This document shows, piece by piece, positions 25,884 through 35,600 of a DNA stretch of 56,521 nucleotides. Below the pieces are notes generated by a model. The model saw nothing but the letters and a program-made list of their open reading frames with translations, did not search any database and was not told the DNA's origin. Each line of letters starts with the position of its first letter. The stretch's first letter is position 1. Source of the stretch: Candidatus Poribacteria bacterium (GTDB lineage Bacteria > Poribacteria > WGA-4E > UBA9662). Location: assembly GCA_002709695.1 (NCBI GenBank), contig PAQF01000032.1:1-56521 (forward strand), read 5' to 3'. Position numbers and translations under genes: made by a program.

Positions 25884-28800
25884 GTGAAAGAACTTTTTCG
25901 TCAAACACAACCTTACCAATCAATTGTTTCATCGTTAGGTTCTCAGCGCATTAAACCTTGGATTAGGGGTTTACACGGTTCTTCCGTTGCTTTCCTTCTC
26001 TGTTCGCTAGCTGAAGACTTAGCTAATCAATCATTTATAGCTATTTTTCCATCACAAAGCGAAGCAGAAAAGCTAGCCCAAGACCTCAGCAATGATATAG
26101 AGGTATCCGTATTTCCAGAATATCAAAATTTTCTGTACCAAGGTATTTCACCACCCAAAAAATATATAGCGGACCGAATGGAATGTTTTAAGAACCTGAT
26201 AAATGGTAAGCCTACCTTTATTTCTACCTCTATCAAGGCGCTACTCCAGAAAGTGCCACCAAATCCGGTTATCAATTCATATCTCCGCACCTTAAAGATT
26301 GGCCAAGAAATTGATTTGTCAGAACTCACCACATATCTGGTTAACAGCGGATATAGAAAAGTTGAACTTGTTGAAGCAAAAGGGGACTTCGCTAGACGTG
26401 GCAACATCCTAGATATTTACCCTTTAAATCATGACTGGCCAATACGAATTGACCTATTCGGTGATGAGGTCGAGGATATACGTTTATTCGACTTTAACAC
26501 ACAAAGATCTACCAAAAATATAAATCAAGTCACCCTTATTCCCGCTCGTGAAATCACTTTCACCGACGCAATCGTAAACCAATGGCGAAACCGGGCAGAG
26601 ACCTTGATTGCATTAAAATCATCTCCCAAATATACATTTGAAATTGAACAAATCACATACCGATTGGAGGAAGGAATAGACCTAGAAGGACTTGAGTCGA
26701 TTATACCAATGTTACACAACGATATGTCTACTCTACTGGACTACGTGCCACCTGACACAATTACTACTCTAATAGAACCAAGTTGGGTAAAACGCGAAGC
26801 ACAACAACTAATTGAACAAGCAGAACAAATCTACCAGAAAAAATGGGATGCCAATCAGTTCATGGTTCCAACAGATGAGACATTTATACCTGTAGACCCT
26901 CTGATTTCAAAATTAGAGGCATTGCAGACTATATACATATCGCTGACACCTCCGCCAACACCAGTTACTAATAAGTTTGAAGAAATTCAATTTGGGATGC
27001 GTCCACTCGGTTTGCAACGTGGCAACTATCAAATGAATTTTGAAAAAATCAAAACATGGTCAGAAGATGGCTACTCTACTACCATATTTTGCGAAAACCA
27101 GAAACTCTCGCAAAGATTTGAGCATATTCTGAACGAACGAAACTTTCCTGATTCAAGAACGCATGTCCGCACAGGTAATCTCAGTGAAGGATTCATCAGT
27201 GAAGATGAGAGAATTGTTGTGATGTCCGATCACGAGGTGTTCGGTCGAACACAACGGCCAAGGAAAAAACCAAAATTTAAGGACGGCGCGTCAATTGCGA
27301 GCATTATTGACCTTCAGGTAAACGATTTTGTGGTACATGTTTCACATGGTATTGCTGTCTACCAAGGTATCAAGAAAATCGAAGTGGACGGTAAATTTCA
27401 GGATTTCATTAAGCTTGAGTACACGAATAATGACATTCTTTATGTACCAACGTATCAAATTAATCTAGTACAGAAATATATCGGTGGAAACGAAAAAGAT
27501 TACAAACCGAAGATAGACCGGCTTGGTGGAACAACTTGGAAAAACACAAAGTCAAAAGCACAAGCGGCGATCGAAAAGATGGCTGAAGAACTGTTAAGTA
27601 TATATGCCAAACGTAAAAGTACGGAAGGCTTTGCTTTTCCCTGTGACTCACCATGGCAACAGGAATTTGAAGCTTTATTTCCGTTTGAAGAAACCCCCGA
27701 CCAAATTGAATCAATTACCAATGTAAAATCAGATATGGAAAAATCCCAACCCATGGATCGATTAATATGCGGAGATGTGGGTTATGGAAAAACGGAAGTT
27801 GCATTACGTGCTACTTTCAAAGCCGTAGCAGCCGGCAAACAAGTTGCCGTCCTCGTTCCAACAACAGTACTCGCCTTACAACATTTTAACACATTCCAAA
27901 ACCGATTTAACCCATTCCCAATTTGTGTAGAAATGCTGAGCCGTCTAAAAACCCCCAAACAAATGCAATCAATAAAAGAAGGTATCGCAAAAGGCACTGT
28001 TGACATTGTCATTGGTACACATGCATTGATCTCCGAAAAAATTAAGTTCCACGACCTTGGTTTACTCATCATTGATGAAGAACACCGTTTCGGAGTGAAA
28101 CACAAGGAAAAAATCAAGCAAATCCGATCAACAGTTGATGTGTTGACATTAACAGCTACTCCTATTCCCCGAACACTACACATGTCGATGGTTGGAATTC
28201 GAGATTTCAGTTTGATCAATACACCACCTGAAAACCGTTTGCCCATTGAAACCTATATCATGGAATACAACCCAGATATTGTAAAAGACAGCATTCTACG
28301 AGAAATTGAACGAGGAGGACAAGTCTTTTTTGTTCATAATCGCGTTCAAAGCATTGCTAGTATCGCAGCACACCTCGAGGAACTCTTACCACAGGCAAAA
28401 ATTGCTATTAGTCATGGGCAAATGCCGGAACGGCAACTCGAAAAAATCATTACAGACTTCATGGATCATAAATATGACGTTCTTTTGTCTACAATGATCA
28501 TCGAATCAGGAGTTGACATTCCCAATGTAAACACGATTATAATTAACCGCGCGGACGCGCTTGGTCTTGCCCAGCTTTATCAGCTTCGAGGACGCGTTGG
28601 CCGCGCAGACTTGCAAGCATATGGTTATCTTTTCTACCCACAAGGCCAAGCCATCACCGAAGGGGCCCAGAAACGCTTGCGAGTTATCGAAGAATTTACC
28701 GACCTAGGGTCTGGATTCAAAATCGCGTTGCGTGACCTCGAAATTCGGGGTGCTGGCAATATGCTCGGCTCGCAACAACATGGCCACATCGCAACAATTG

Positions 28801-29312
28801 GTTACGATCTGTATTGCCAATTGCTTGAAGAAACCATAAAAAAATTGAAAGGAGAGGAGATTAATGAAACGATTGATGTACGAATTGACCTTCCATTAGA
28901 AGCATATTTACCAGACAATTATGTTCCTGACAGCCGACAAAAGATTTCGTTCTACAAAAAGATCGCCAACCTGAAAACCACAACAGAACGTCGGGAATTG
29001 GAAGCCGAATTCCAAGACCGCTTCGGCACCATTCCAGAACCTGTGCACTTTTTATTAGACACAGCTGAATTGAAACATCATTGTCAAGAAATTGGGATCG
29101 AAAGAATATCCTTTGCTGAGAACAAAATCAACATCGCTGTCAACCCAGAAAAGGCTCAGATTAATCCACAACAAATAATCAAACTTATGCAACAAGATAA
29201 AAGAATTTCGCTCATACCTCCATCTCGGCTACAAATCGATTCAAGAGGTTTAAGTGGGAGGAACTTTATTTTAGTAATTAGGAGCATTTTAAAAAAACTT
29301 CAGAGTGATTAA
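25884..29312 (+). CDS. mfd: Transcription-repair coupling factor Mfd
   Basis: A 1142-residue DNA translocase that removes stalled RNA polymerase from lesions and recruits UvrA. The N-terminal UvrB-like module (AKGDFARRGNILDIYPL, about 155-175) is present. The RNA-polymerase interaction domain follows (VNDFVVHVSHGIAVYQGI, about 475). The RecG-like motor has Walker A GDVGYGKTE (about 630), DEEH in IIDEEHRFG (about 730), TATPIPRTL, and motif VI QLRGRVGR. A TRCF C-terminal domain ends the protein. The length is full. GTG at 25884 directly follows the DUF3108 stop. Its placement before PpiC and SurA genes is reminiscent of the mfd-PpiC-surA order I recall from some other Gram-negative groups. Confidence 0.97.
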   Translation: MKELFRQTQPYQSIVSSLGSQRIKPWIRGLHGSSVAFLLCSLAEDLANQSFIAIFPSQSEAEKLAQDLSNDIEVSVFPEYQNFLYQGISPPKKYIADRMECFKNLINGKPTFISTSIKALLQKVPPNPVINSYLRTLKIGQEIDLSELTTYLVNSGYRKVELVEAKGDFARRGNILDIYPLNHDWPIRIDLFGDEVEDIRLFDFNTQRSTKNINQVTLIPAREITFTDAIVNQWRNRAETLIALKSSPKYTFEIEQITYRLEEGIDLEGLESIIPMLHNDMSTLLDYVPPDTITTLIEPSWVKREAQQLIEQAEQIYQKKWDANQFMVPTDETFIPVDPLISKLEALQTIYISLTPPPTPVTNKFEEIQFGMRPLGLQRGNYQMNFEKIKTWSEDGYSTTIFCENQKLSQRFEHILNERNFPDSRTHVRTGNLSEGFISEDERIVVMSDHEVFGRTQRPRKKPKFKDGASIASIIDLQVNDFVVHVSHGIAVYQGIKKIEVDGKFQDFIKLEYTNNDILYVPTYQINLVQKYIGGNEKDYKPKIDRLGGTTWKNTKSKAQAAIEKMAEELLSIYAKRKSTEGFAFPCDSPWQQEFEALFPFEETPDQIESITNVKSDMEKSQPMDRLICGDVGYGKTEVALRATFKAVAAGKQVAVLVPTTVLALQHFNTFQNRFNPFPICVEMLSRLKTPKQMQSIKEGIAKGTVDIVIGTHALISEKIKFHDLGLLIIDEEHRFGVKHKEKIKQIRSTVDVLTLTATPIPRTLHMSMVGIRDFSLINTPPENRLPIETYIMEYNPDIVKDSILREIERGGQVFFVHNRVQSIASIAAHLEELLPQAKIAISHGQMPERQLEKIITDFMDHKYDVLLSTMIIESGVDIPNVNTIIINRADALGLAQLYQLRGRVGRADLQAYGYLFYPQGQAITEGAQKRLRVIEEFTDLGSGFKIALRDLEIRGAGNMLGSQQHGHIATIGYDLYCQLLEETIKKLKGEEINETIDVRIDLPLEAYLPDNYVPDSRQKISFYKKIANLKTTTERRELEAEFQDRFGTIPEPVHFLLDTAELKHHCQEIGIERISFAENKINIAVNPEKAQINPQQIIKLMQQDKRISLIPPSRLQIDSRGLSGRNFILVIRSILKKLQSD

Positions 29313-29322
29313 ACATCATACT

Positions 29323-29329
29323 AAGGAGG
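29323..29329 (+). promoter_or_regulatory. Strong ribosome binding site fixing a TTG start
   Basis: AAGGAGG ends five bases before the TTG at 29335. It lies inside the longer open frame that begins with a GTG at 29305, so translation most likely begins at the TTG. Confidence 0.7.
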
Positions 29330-29334
29330 AAAAA

Positions 29335-30303
29335 TTGTTAAAACATAGTTTCACTAACATAGTTTTCTTATTTTTTCTATTGGTCCACTTCAATACCTTT
29401 ACGCATGCAACAGAAGTCGTAGCAAAATTTACTTGGAATGGAGAAACCCAAGAAATTACTGCTGAAGACCTAGAAGCAGAAATTGAAAAACTACCTGCTT
29501 ATCGACAAGAGAATGTTAACAGAACAATATCTGACAAAATCGAGTTTCTTAACGAATTCCTCAATGAGAAACTGCAATTGCTCAGTGCCCAAAAAAATGG
29601 TTTTGATAATAATAAGAAGTTACTCGAGAAAGTCGAAGATTATCGTCATCAGTTAATGGTTGAACAACTCACCAAAATCGAAGTAGATGAAAAGATCTCC
29701 TACTCAGAAGAGGAGCTACGAAACTATTACCAAGAACATTCGGATGATTATATCGTGGCCGAAGAGGTTCGCACTACTTGCATATCTATAAAAGAAGACG
29801 AAGAACTTGCACAAAGCGCCCTTGATCAAATATTAGAAGGTACAGATATTATCGATATGGCGAAGAAACTTTCGGAAGAAAACAAGCTTGATGGACCAGG
29901 TTCAGGGCAAAACGATCCAGGTGATACAGGTTTCTTCGACAGAAATGTCTCGGAAAGTTGGAAACCCTTTATTGACGGTGCTTTCGAACTCAAAGTTGGA
30001 GAAATGACCGAAGAACTCGTAGAAGTCGAATATGGGGATGAATATTATTATATGATCTTTCGCAAGGAAGAACACCGTCCAGAACGACAGGAAACTTTCG
30101 AAGAAGTAAAGGATCAAGTTGAAAGAATTATTGAAAGGGAAAAGAAACGCGAACGCATTCTAGAATGGGTTGAGGAAGTCACAAAAAAAGGAAAGCTCCT
30201 AAAACATCCTGATCGTATTCCTGAATCTGCGGTAAAACCAAGCGAAGAAAGCTCCGAAGAAGAAACTAACGAAAAAACAGAAAAGGAGACCGAAAATGAA
30301 TAG
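29335..30303 (+). CDS. PpiC-like parvulin peptidyl-prolyl isomerase, secreted
   Basis: A 322-residue periplasmic protein from a TTG start, with a signal peptide (hydrophobic IVFLFFLLVHFNTF, cleaved near THA). An N-terminal SurA/PrsA-like helical region (about 30-140) leads to a parvulin-type domain (about 143-245). In the parvulin loop, where many families have GGdLGwf, the sequence is DGPGSGQNDPGDTGFF. The C-terminal 30 residues are a Glu/Lys-rich acidic tail. It would help fold outer-membrane proteins. The next gene is a clear paralogue, so a tandem duplication lies here. The stop overlaps that gene's ATG by eight bases (30296-30303). The GTG at 29305 is less likely because of the strong site at 29323. 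Confidence 0.85.
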   Translation: MLKHSFTNIVFLFFLLVHFNTFTHATEVVAKFTWNGETQEITAEDLEAEIEKLPAYRQENVNRTISDKIEFLNEFLNEKLQLLSAQKNGFDNNKKLLEKVEDYRHQLMVEQLTKIEVDEKISYSEEELRNYYQEHSDDYIVAEEVRTTCISIKEDEELAQSALDQILEGTDIIDMAKKLSEENKLDGPGSGQNDPGDTGFFDRNVSESWKPFIDGAFELKVGEMTEELVEVEYGDEYYYMIFRKEEHRPERQETFEEVKDQVERIIEREKKRERILEWVEEVTKKGKLLKHPDRIPESAVKPSEESSEEETNEKTEKETENE

Positions 30304-31303
30304 GATCATCGTATTTTTGTGTTTACTATTAACTGGCCCCTTTTTAATTGGTTGTGGCAGTAAGACCGAAAAAATAAAAGGAACAATAATTGCAGAATTC
30401 GATTGGGAGGGCAAAAAACATCATATTACACTTGAAGAAATGATGCAGGAAATATCTGAACTCCCTGAGTACAAACAGGAACAGTATCAAGAGACTAAAG
30501 AAGGTCTTGAAGAATATATGACACTTATGGCCGAAAGTCGTCTGATTCTAATGATTGCCCAAGATAATAACCTGCAAGATAACGAAGAAATTCAAGAAAA
30601 AATACAAGACTATCTTCACGAGCTGATGCTGGAAAAAATAACCGATCTTGAGGTCGAACAAAAAATAAAGCTTACTGAAGACAACCTGAGACTTTACTAT
30701 GAAGAAAACAAAGAGGAATACATCGAACCAGAACAAGTTCGATTAACTTGTATCACCGTCAAAAACGAAGAACGGGCAACAGAAACTTTTCAGCAAATAG
30801 AAGACGGCGCTGATATCAAAGAATTGGCCCAGACACTATCGGACCGCGGAGAACTTGATGGACCTGGAGCAGACCCAGAGGACCCTGGTAATACCGGTTT
30901 TATTAGCTACAACAGTTTCTCCGATATCGTCAAACCTTTTGTTGATGCCGCCTTTGCCCTTGAAATCGGGAAAACTCATAACGAGATCATTCGTGCAGAA
31001 GTGCAAGGAGAACCCTATTTCATGATATTTCGGAAAGAAGAAGAGAAAGCAGAACGCCAACAACCCTTTGAAGAAGTTCGCGATAGTGTTGAGAGCAGTG
31101 CAGAACAGGATAAACGGGATAAACTCCTAGAAGATTGGCTTTCCAAGCTCCGAGAAAAAGCTGAAGTCAAAGTCTATGAGGACCTGATTCAAGTTCCAGT
31201 TGAACCAGAAACCGAACCTGATGAAGCAGAAACTTCAACAGGGACAGTAGGTACCGAAGAGCCAAACGAAACACCAGAAAGTTCACCTGGTTCAACGGAA
31301 TAA
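30296..31303 (+). CDS. PpiC-like parvulin lipoprotein
   Basis: A 335-residue paralogue of the preceding protein, with a lipoprotein signal: hydrophobic core FLCLLLTGPFL and lipobox LIGC (Cys20). The architecture is the same: N-terminal chaperone-like helical region, then a parvulin domain at about 147-245 with DGPGADPEDPGNTGF in the loop, and a Pro/Glu/Thr-rich C-terminal tail, probably disordered. As in its neighbour, the substrates would be outer-membrane or periplasmic proteins; attachment to a membrane separates its role. It overlaps the first paralogue by eight bases and is followed after 17 bases by surA. Identity between paralogues is moderate by eye, so the duplication is not recent. 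Confidence 0.85.
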   Translation: MNRIIVFLCLLLTGPFLIGCGSKTEKIKGTIIAEFDWEGKKHHITLEEMMQEISELPEYKQEQYQETKEGLEEYMTLMAESRLILMIAQDNNLQDNEEIQEKIQDYLHELMLEKITDLEVEQKIKLTEDNLRLYYEENKEEYIEPEQVRLTCITVKNEERATETFQQIEDGADIKELAQTLSDRGELDGPGADPEDPGNTGFISYNSFSDIVKPFVDAAFALEIGKTHNEIIRAEVQGEPYFMIFRKEEEKAERQQPFEEVRDSVESSAEQDKRDKLLEDWLSKLREKAEVKVYEDLIQVPVEPETEPDEAETSTGTVGTEEPNETPESSPGSTE

Positions 31304-31320
31304 ATGCACGTCGAAAAAAC

Positions 31321-32631
31321 ATGCTAAATTCTATACTATACCAATCTCGCCTTAAAAAAACTGGCCTGCTGATTGTTATTTTTGCCTCTTTGATTCAGAT
31401 AGCATATGGTCGAACATTCGATCGAATTATTGGCTTTGTGAACGACGAGGTAATTACTGCTTGGGAAATAGAAACGCTGGTAAAACAACGGGCAATGGAA
31501 CTCCAGCGTTTCTATAATTTCAACGAACAAGAAGCACGTCAACAGGCTGATAAAGACCGACCTCAATTACTTGATCAATTCATCCGTCAGATGCTACTGG
31601 TCGAAACTGCGTTAACACTTAAAATTGAGGTCACGGACGAAGAAATAGACCTTGCAATACAAAACTTCAAAGATCAGACAAAAATTACAAACGAAGAAGA
31701 GTTTCTTAAGCAACTGAAACGCGAAGGGTTCACCATAATATCTTATCGTGAACAAACCAAACGGAATCTAATGGCAGAGAGACTTGTAATGCAACGAATA
31801 CTACCCAAGTTACAAGTTCGAGATTCCGATGTCCAGAAATTCTTTGACGATAACCGAGACCAATTCGATGAAAAAAGTGACCTTATCAACTTAAGGCACA
31901 TTTTCATTGCTTTTCAACCAACTGAAGTAAATCGTCAAAAAACAATTAAAACATTAAATGAATTTATAATTGCTGTTAAAGATGGTGGAAATTTTGAAGT
32001 TCTAGCTCAGCAAGTTATTAAAGATAAAATCGCTGATGAAAAGGTTGCTACTCTGGTAGAACTTCCCATTACCGAAGTTAAAAAGCTTTCTGAACCTTTT
32101 TCAACGACACTAACAACACTAGGAGCAAATACCGTCAGCAAACCGATTGAAAGCAGTGAAGGGTATTATGTTTTCAAAATCGAGCGTAAGGATAATGAAA
32201 ACATTGCTTTTCGTCACCTCAACGTGCCTTTCGAAATCAATCAAGATTCAGTTAATACCGCCAACAATACCATACAAACTATCATTGAAAAATTGAATCA
32301 GGGTGAAGACTTTTCTATCTTAGCCCAAAACTTTTCTGAAGATGCTAAAACAAAAGAAAACGGTGGAGATCTCGGACCTCACTCATTGGACGATTTGACT
32401 CCAGATATCCGTCCTGTAATCGAGAAACTTGGAAAAGGAGAATACAGTAAACCTGTAAAAACTTCGTCAGGCATCCACATTTTCAAAGTTGACAGTCGCC
32501 TTCCTTCCGAACTCACACAAGCAGAAAAAGATCAAATCCGAACTCTCTTACGCGAAAAGAAGTTCCAAGAAGAGTGGAAAACCTACACAGATCTTCTTCG
32601 AAGTATCGCCTTCATCAAAATCAACGAATAA
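31321..32631 (+). CDS. surA: SurA-like periplasmic chaperone with two parvulin domains
   Basis: A 436-residue protein with a signal peptide (hydrophobic LLIVIFASLIQIAYG, about 17-31). The SurA N-domain begins IIGFVNDEVITAWEIE and spans about 35-175. Two parvulin domains follow, at about 187-290 (NLRHIFIAF onward) and 295-390 (FRHLNVPF, KENGGDLGPHSLDDL, SSGIHIFKVD). The second has the canonical GGDLG loop; the first lacks it. SurA escorts unfolded outer-membrane proteins to the BAM complex and in E. coli is the main chaperone of LptD. Here the next gene, after 17 bases, encodes an LptD homologue, so the context matches the known client. Confidence 0.93.
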   Translation: MLNSILYQSRLKKTGLLIVIFASLIQIAYGRTFDRIIGFVNDEVITAWEIETLVKQRAMELQRFYNFNEQEARQQADKDRPQLLDQFIRQMLLVETALTLKIEVTDEEIDLAIQNFKDQTKITNEEEFLKQLKREGFTIISYREQTKRNLMAERLVMQRILPKLQVRDSDVQKFFDDNRDQFDEKSDLINLRHIFIAFQPTEVNRQKTIKTLNEFIIAVKDGGNFEVLAQQVIKDKIADEKVATLVELPITEVKKLSEPFSTTLTTLGANTVSKPIESSEGYYVFKIERKDNENIAFRHLNVPFEINQDSVNTANNTIQTIIEKLNQGEDFSILAQNFSEDAKTKENGGDLGPHSLDDLTPDIRPVIEKLGKGEYSKPVKTSSGIHIFKVDSRLPSELTQAEKDQIRTLLREKKFQEEWKTYTDLLRSIAFIKINE

Positions 32632-32648
32632 ACTAGGCAAAAACATAA

Positions 32649-35600
32649 TTGAATAGGCAAGTACACCAATCGATTCGCTTATTTCAGTTGCATAATAAAT
32701 GGAAATTCAAAAAGCAAAAAAAACCTTACCAGTTTAAACCTATAGGTCATTCCTACATCCATTTCTATCACTCTCAACTCAATTATTCAGCAACTTTTTT
32801 AATCTTATTCCTCTGCTTATCAACTGGGGTTTGGTCCCAAGAGACTGTTCCTCCAGCTAGTTCGATCAACACCAAGACCAACGAATCAACTGAGAATATT
32901 ACTCGTAAGGAAGAAACTCCCCAAGAGAAACGACCAGTTCGTCTGGACCCAGAAAACGCTTCTGGGGAAAAAGACCGCATTATTGGTAAAGGCCACAACC
33001 TTATTGTGAACAAAAACCTTGTAGAAATCCACGGGCAAGCATTGGTTAAAACAGAAGAAATTGTACTTCGATCAGACCAAATTTGGGCCGACTTCGACAA
33101 AGATATGGTAAAAGCATATGGAAACGTGAAACTGGTTGTTGGTAACGAAGAAACTTTTTCGAACGAATTAATTTACAATATGACAACTAAGGAAGGTGTT
33201 GTCCATGAAGGATTTACCTACAGCGAACCGTGGTACTATCGAGGCAAAGAAATTTTTAAAATCGGAGAGAATGAATCCTATATACGCGGAGGATCGATTA
33301 CCAGTAGCCCATTGAAACACCCTCACTACGATTTTTTAGCTTCGAATATCATCGTCAAAACCAACAAAGAACTCATTGCCAAACACGTTATACTGAGAAT
33401 TGGTGGTTTTCCACTTTTCTATTTTCCTGCCTATCGTCGAGACCTCCGAAAAGACAAACAAGCGAAACTTATCTTTAGACTAGGCACAGATAGCTACCAA
33501 GGACCGTTCATGAGTATTGAACTGCCCATTTCTCGACGACGTCGATTTAATGGATCAATTATGTTCGATCAAAGTTCTCGTCGTGGTCGTGGAGGTGGTA
33601 CTGACGGAGGATATCGCGTCAATGACGTTGGATTCGATGAGATATTCATTCCATTTCTGCCAGATGCAACACCAAGTGAAAAAGTAAAATTAAGAGACCT
33701 CGCTTCCGAGCTTGTCGATCGTTTAGACGGAGAGTTTGATCATTATAAACTCCGTCAGTTATTCTTCAAATATATGATTACAGAAGAAGATGTCAAACGC
33801 GCACATACAAAGATACAAGAAGTCAAAGTTAAATTACAAGCTGACAACGCTGACTTCGGAAAAATCGCCGAGGCTAACTCCGATGATGACCAAACTCGTT
33901 ACCAAGGAGGCGCTCTAGGGTTTCTAGTTCAAGGAGAAAGAGACCAAGACGGCAAGTTAAGGCTTGACCCAATTCTAGAAGAAGTAGCCTTCGCGCTCAA
34001 AGCAGGCGAAACCAGTAAAATATTGCAAACAAAACACGGATTTCATATCTTGAAGGTTGACCAAATTCTCGATATTTATGGTGAGCACGAGATTTCTCTA
34101 CGTCGTATCGATATCAATATTAGCCCTAGCGAAAAAACAAGGGAAACAACAAGAGAAACAGCTGAAAAAATACAAGAACGTGCTGCTGAGGGCGAAAGTC
34201 TCTCACTACTTGCGAGCGAATTTGAGGAAGCAGTAGTTTCTGACGTAATGATGCCACTCAACAAAATGGACAGCCAATGGAAGTATTCAGTTCGTCGTCT
34301 CGAAAAACCAGATGAAGTAACACCAACTGTAATGACAGACCAAGGCATCTATATTTTCCAACTTATTGAAAAAGAAGACACTCCACTCTTCGATACAATC
34401 GCACGTGAATTCGAGGAAAAGGTTGGCCAATCTATGGTCGAAGAGTTTGAAAAGCGTCTAGCTGAAAAAGCTGAAGCTGAAAAAAAAGTGTCCGATCCAA
34501 AAGAAATAGAACAGAATGGAGAATTGGAAGAAGAAGAAAAAATTAAAACCTATACAAAACACGGATTTAAAGGTCGATGGGAACACGAACGTGCGGTTAC
34601 ACGAGAAGCACAACAACTCGACCGAGGAGAATCAAGCAACGTTATTGAAAGTAAAAGAGGATATCATCTAATTAATGTTAAGAAAAAACGAACTTACCGT
34701 GGGGATTTATTTTTCTATACCAACGACCAGTACTCATTTTCACGGGAAGAAGCCACCCGAATCGGGCAGCGAACGGCCTTGCGATGGGGACATTATCATA
34801 GCATCTACACACCATGGGACAACCGAGGAGAAGGCCGAAAGCCATTAAATTTTATGGGCCGCATCGAATTACAATCTGAAAGTTATAAGGAAGGATTCGG
34901 AGATTCTGAATCAGCAATTGATTCGTTCGGTATGTTTACTTGGGGATCCGCATTCTCAGCAATCGACGAACTTGACACCGATGATGACGGGAATCTAACT
35001 TTCTCAACACAAACAATAGGTGAGTTTCTTGGTCGACTTCAAGTAAACCACAGCCTAGACTTAACCGGCGAAGGCACAAGTACTCTGCAGAAGCTTCCAG
35101 AAGCAAACGTTTCCTTATCCCGAATGCGACTTAGTAATTTACCCATATTCAAAAATATAAATGACCGAATGGTTCAAATAGCAGAGAAAGTAAATACCAA
35201 CATGCCTATTCTGTCCCTCATAAGCTTCCCAACCTTAGAAAACGCCAGCTTTGATCTGGACCTGAACTTTGGAAATTTTTTCCGCGATCGATACCAAGAA
35301 GAGGAAAACGTATACTTGTTGGCAGGAGTCGTTGGCTTCGACGTACGAAAACAATCAACACTAAAAGTCTCATCAACCCGCGAAGCGAAACTGGATCTAA
35401 ATCTAAATACTAACTTTGTTTGGCATGATAAAGATCGCGAAGGAAATCGACACATATTTCGTCGGGTTTACGATATACAAGCTGATGTCAGCAATATCCT
35501 GTTTCGAATTTATGACATCAGTTTTATTCCCGGTGCAAGGAGAATGAGGCACCAAATGAATTCTACTGTCTCTGCCAGTTATGCTCCAGCTGTCGACCGT

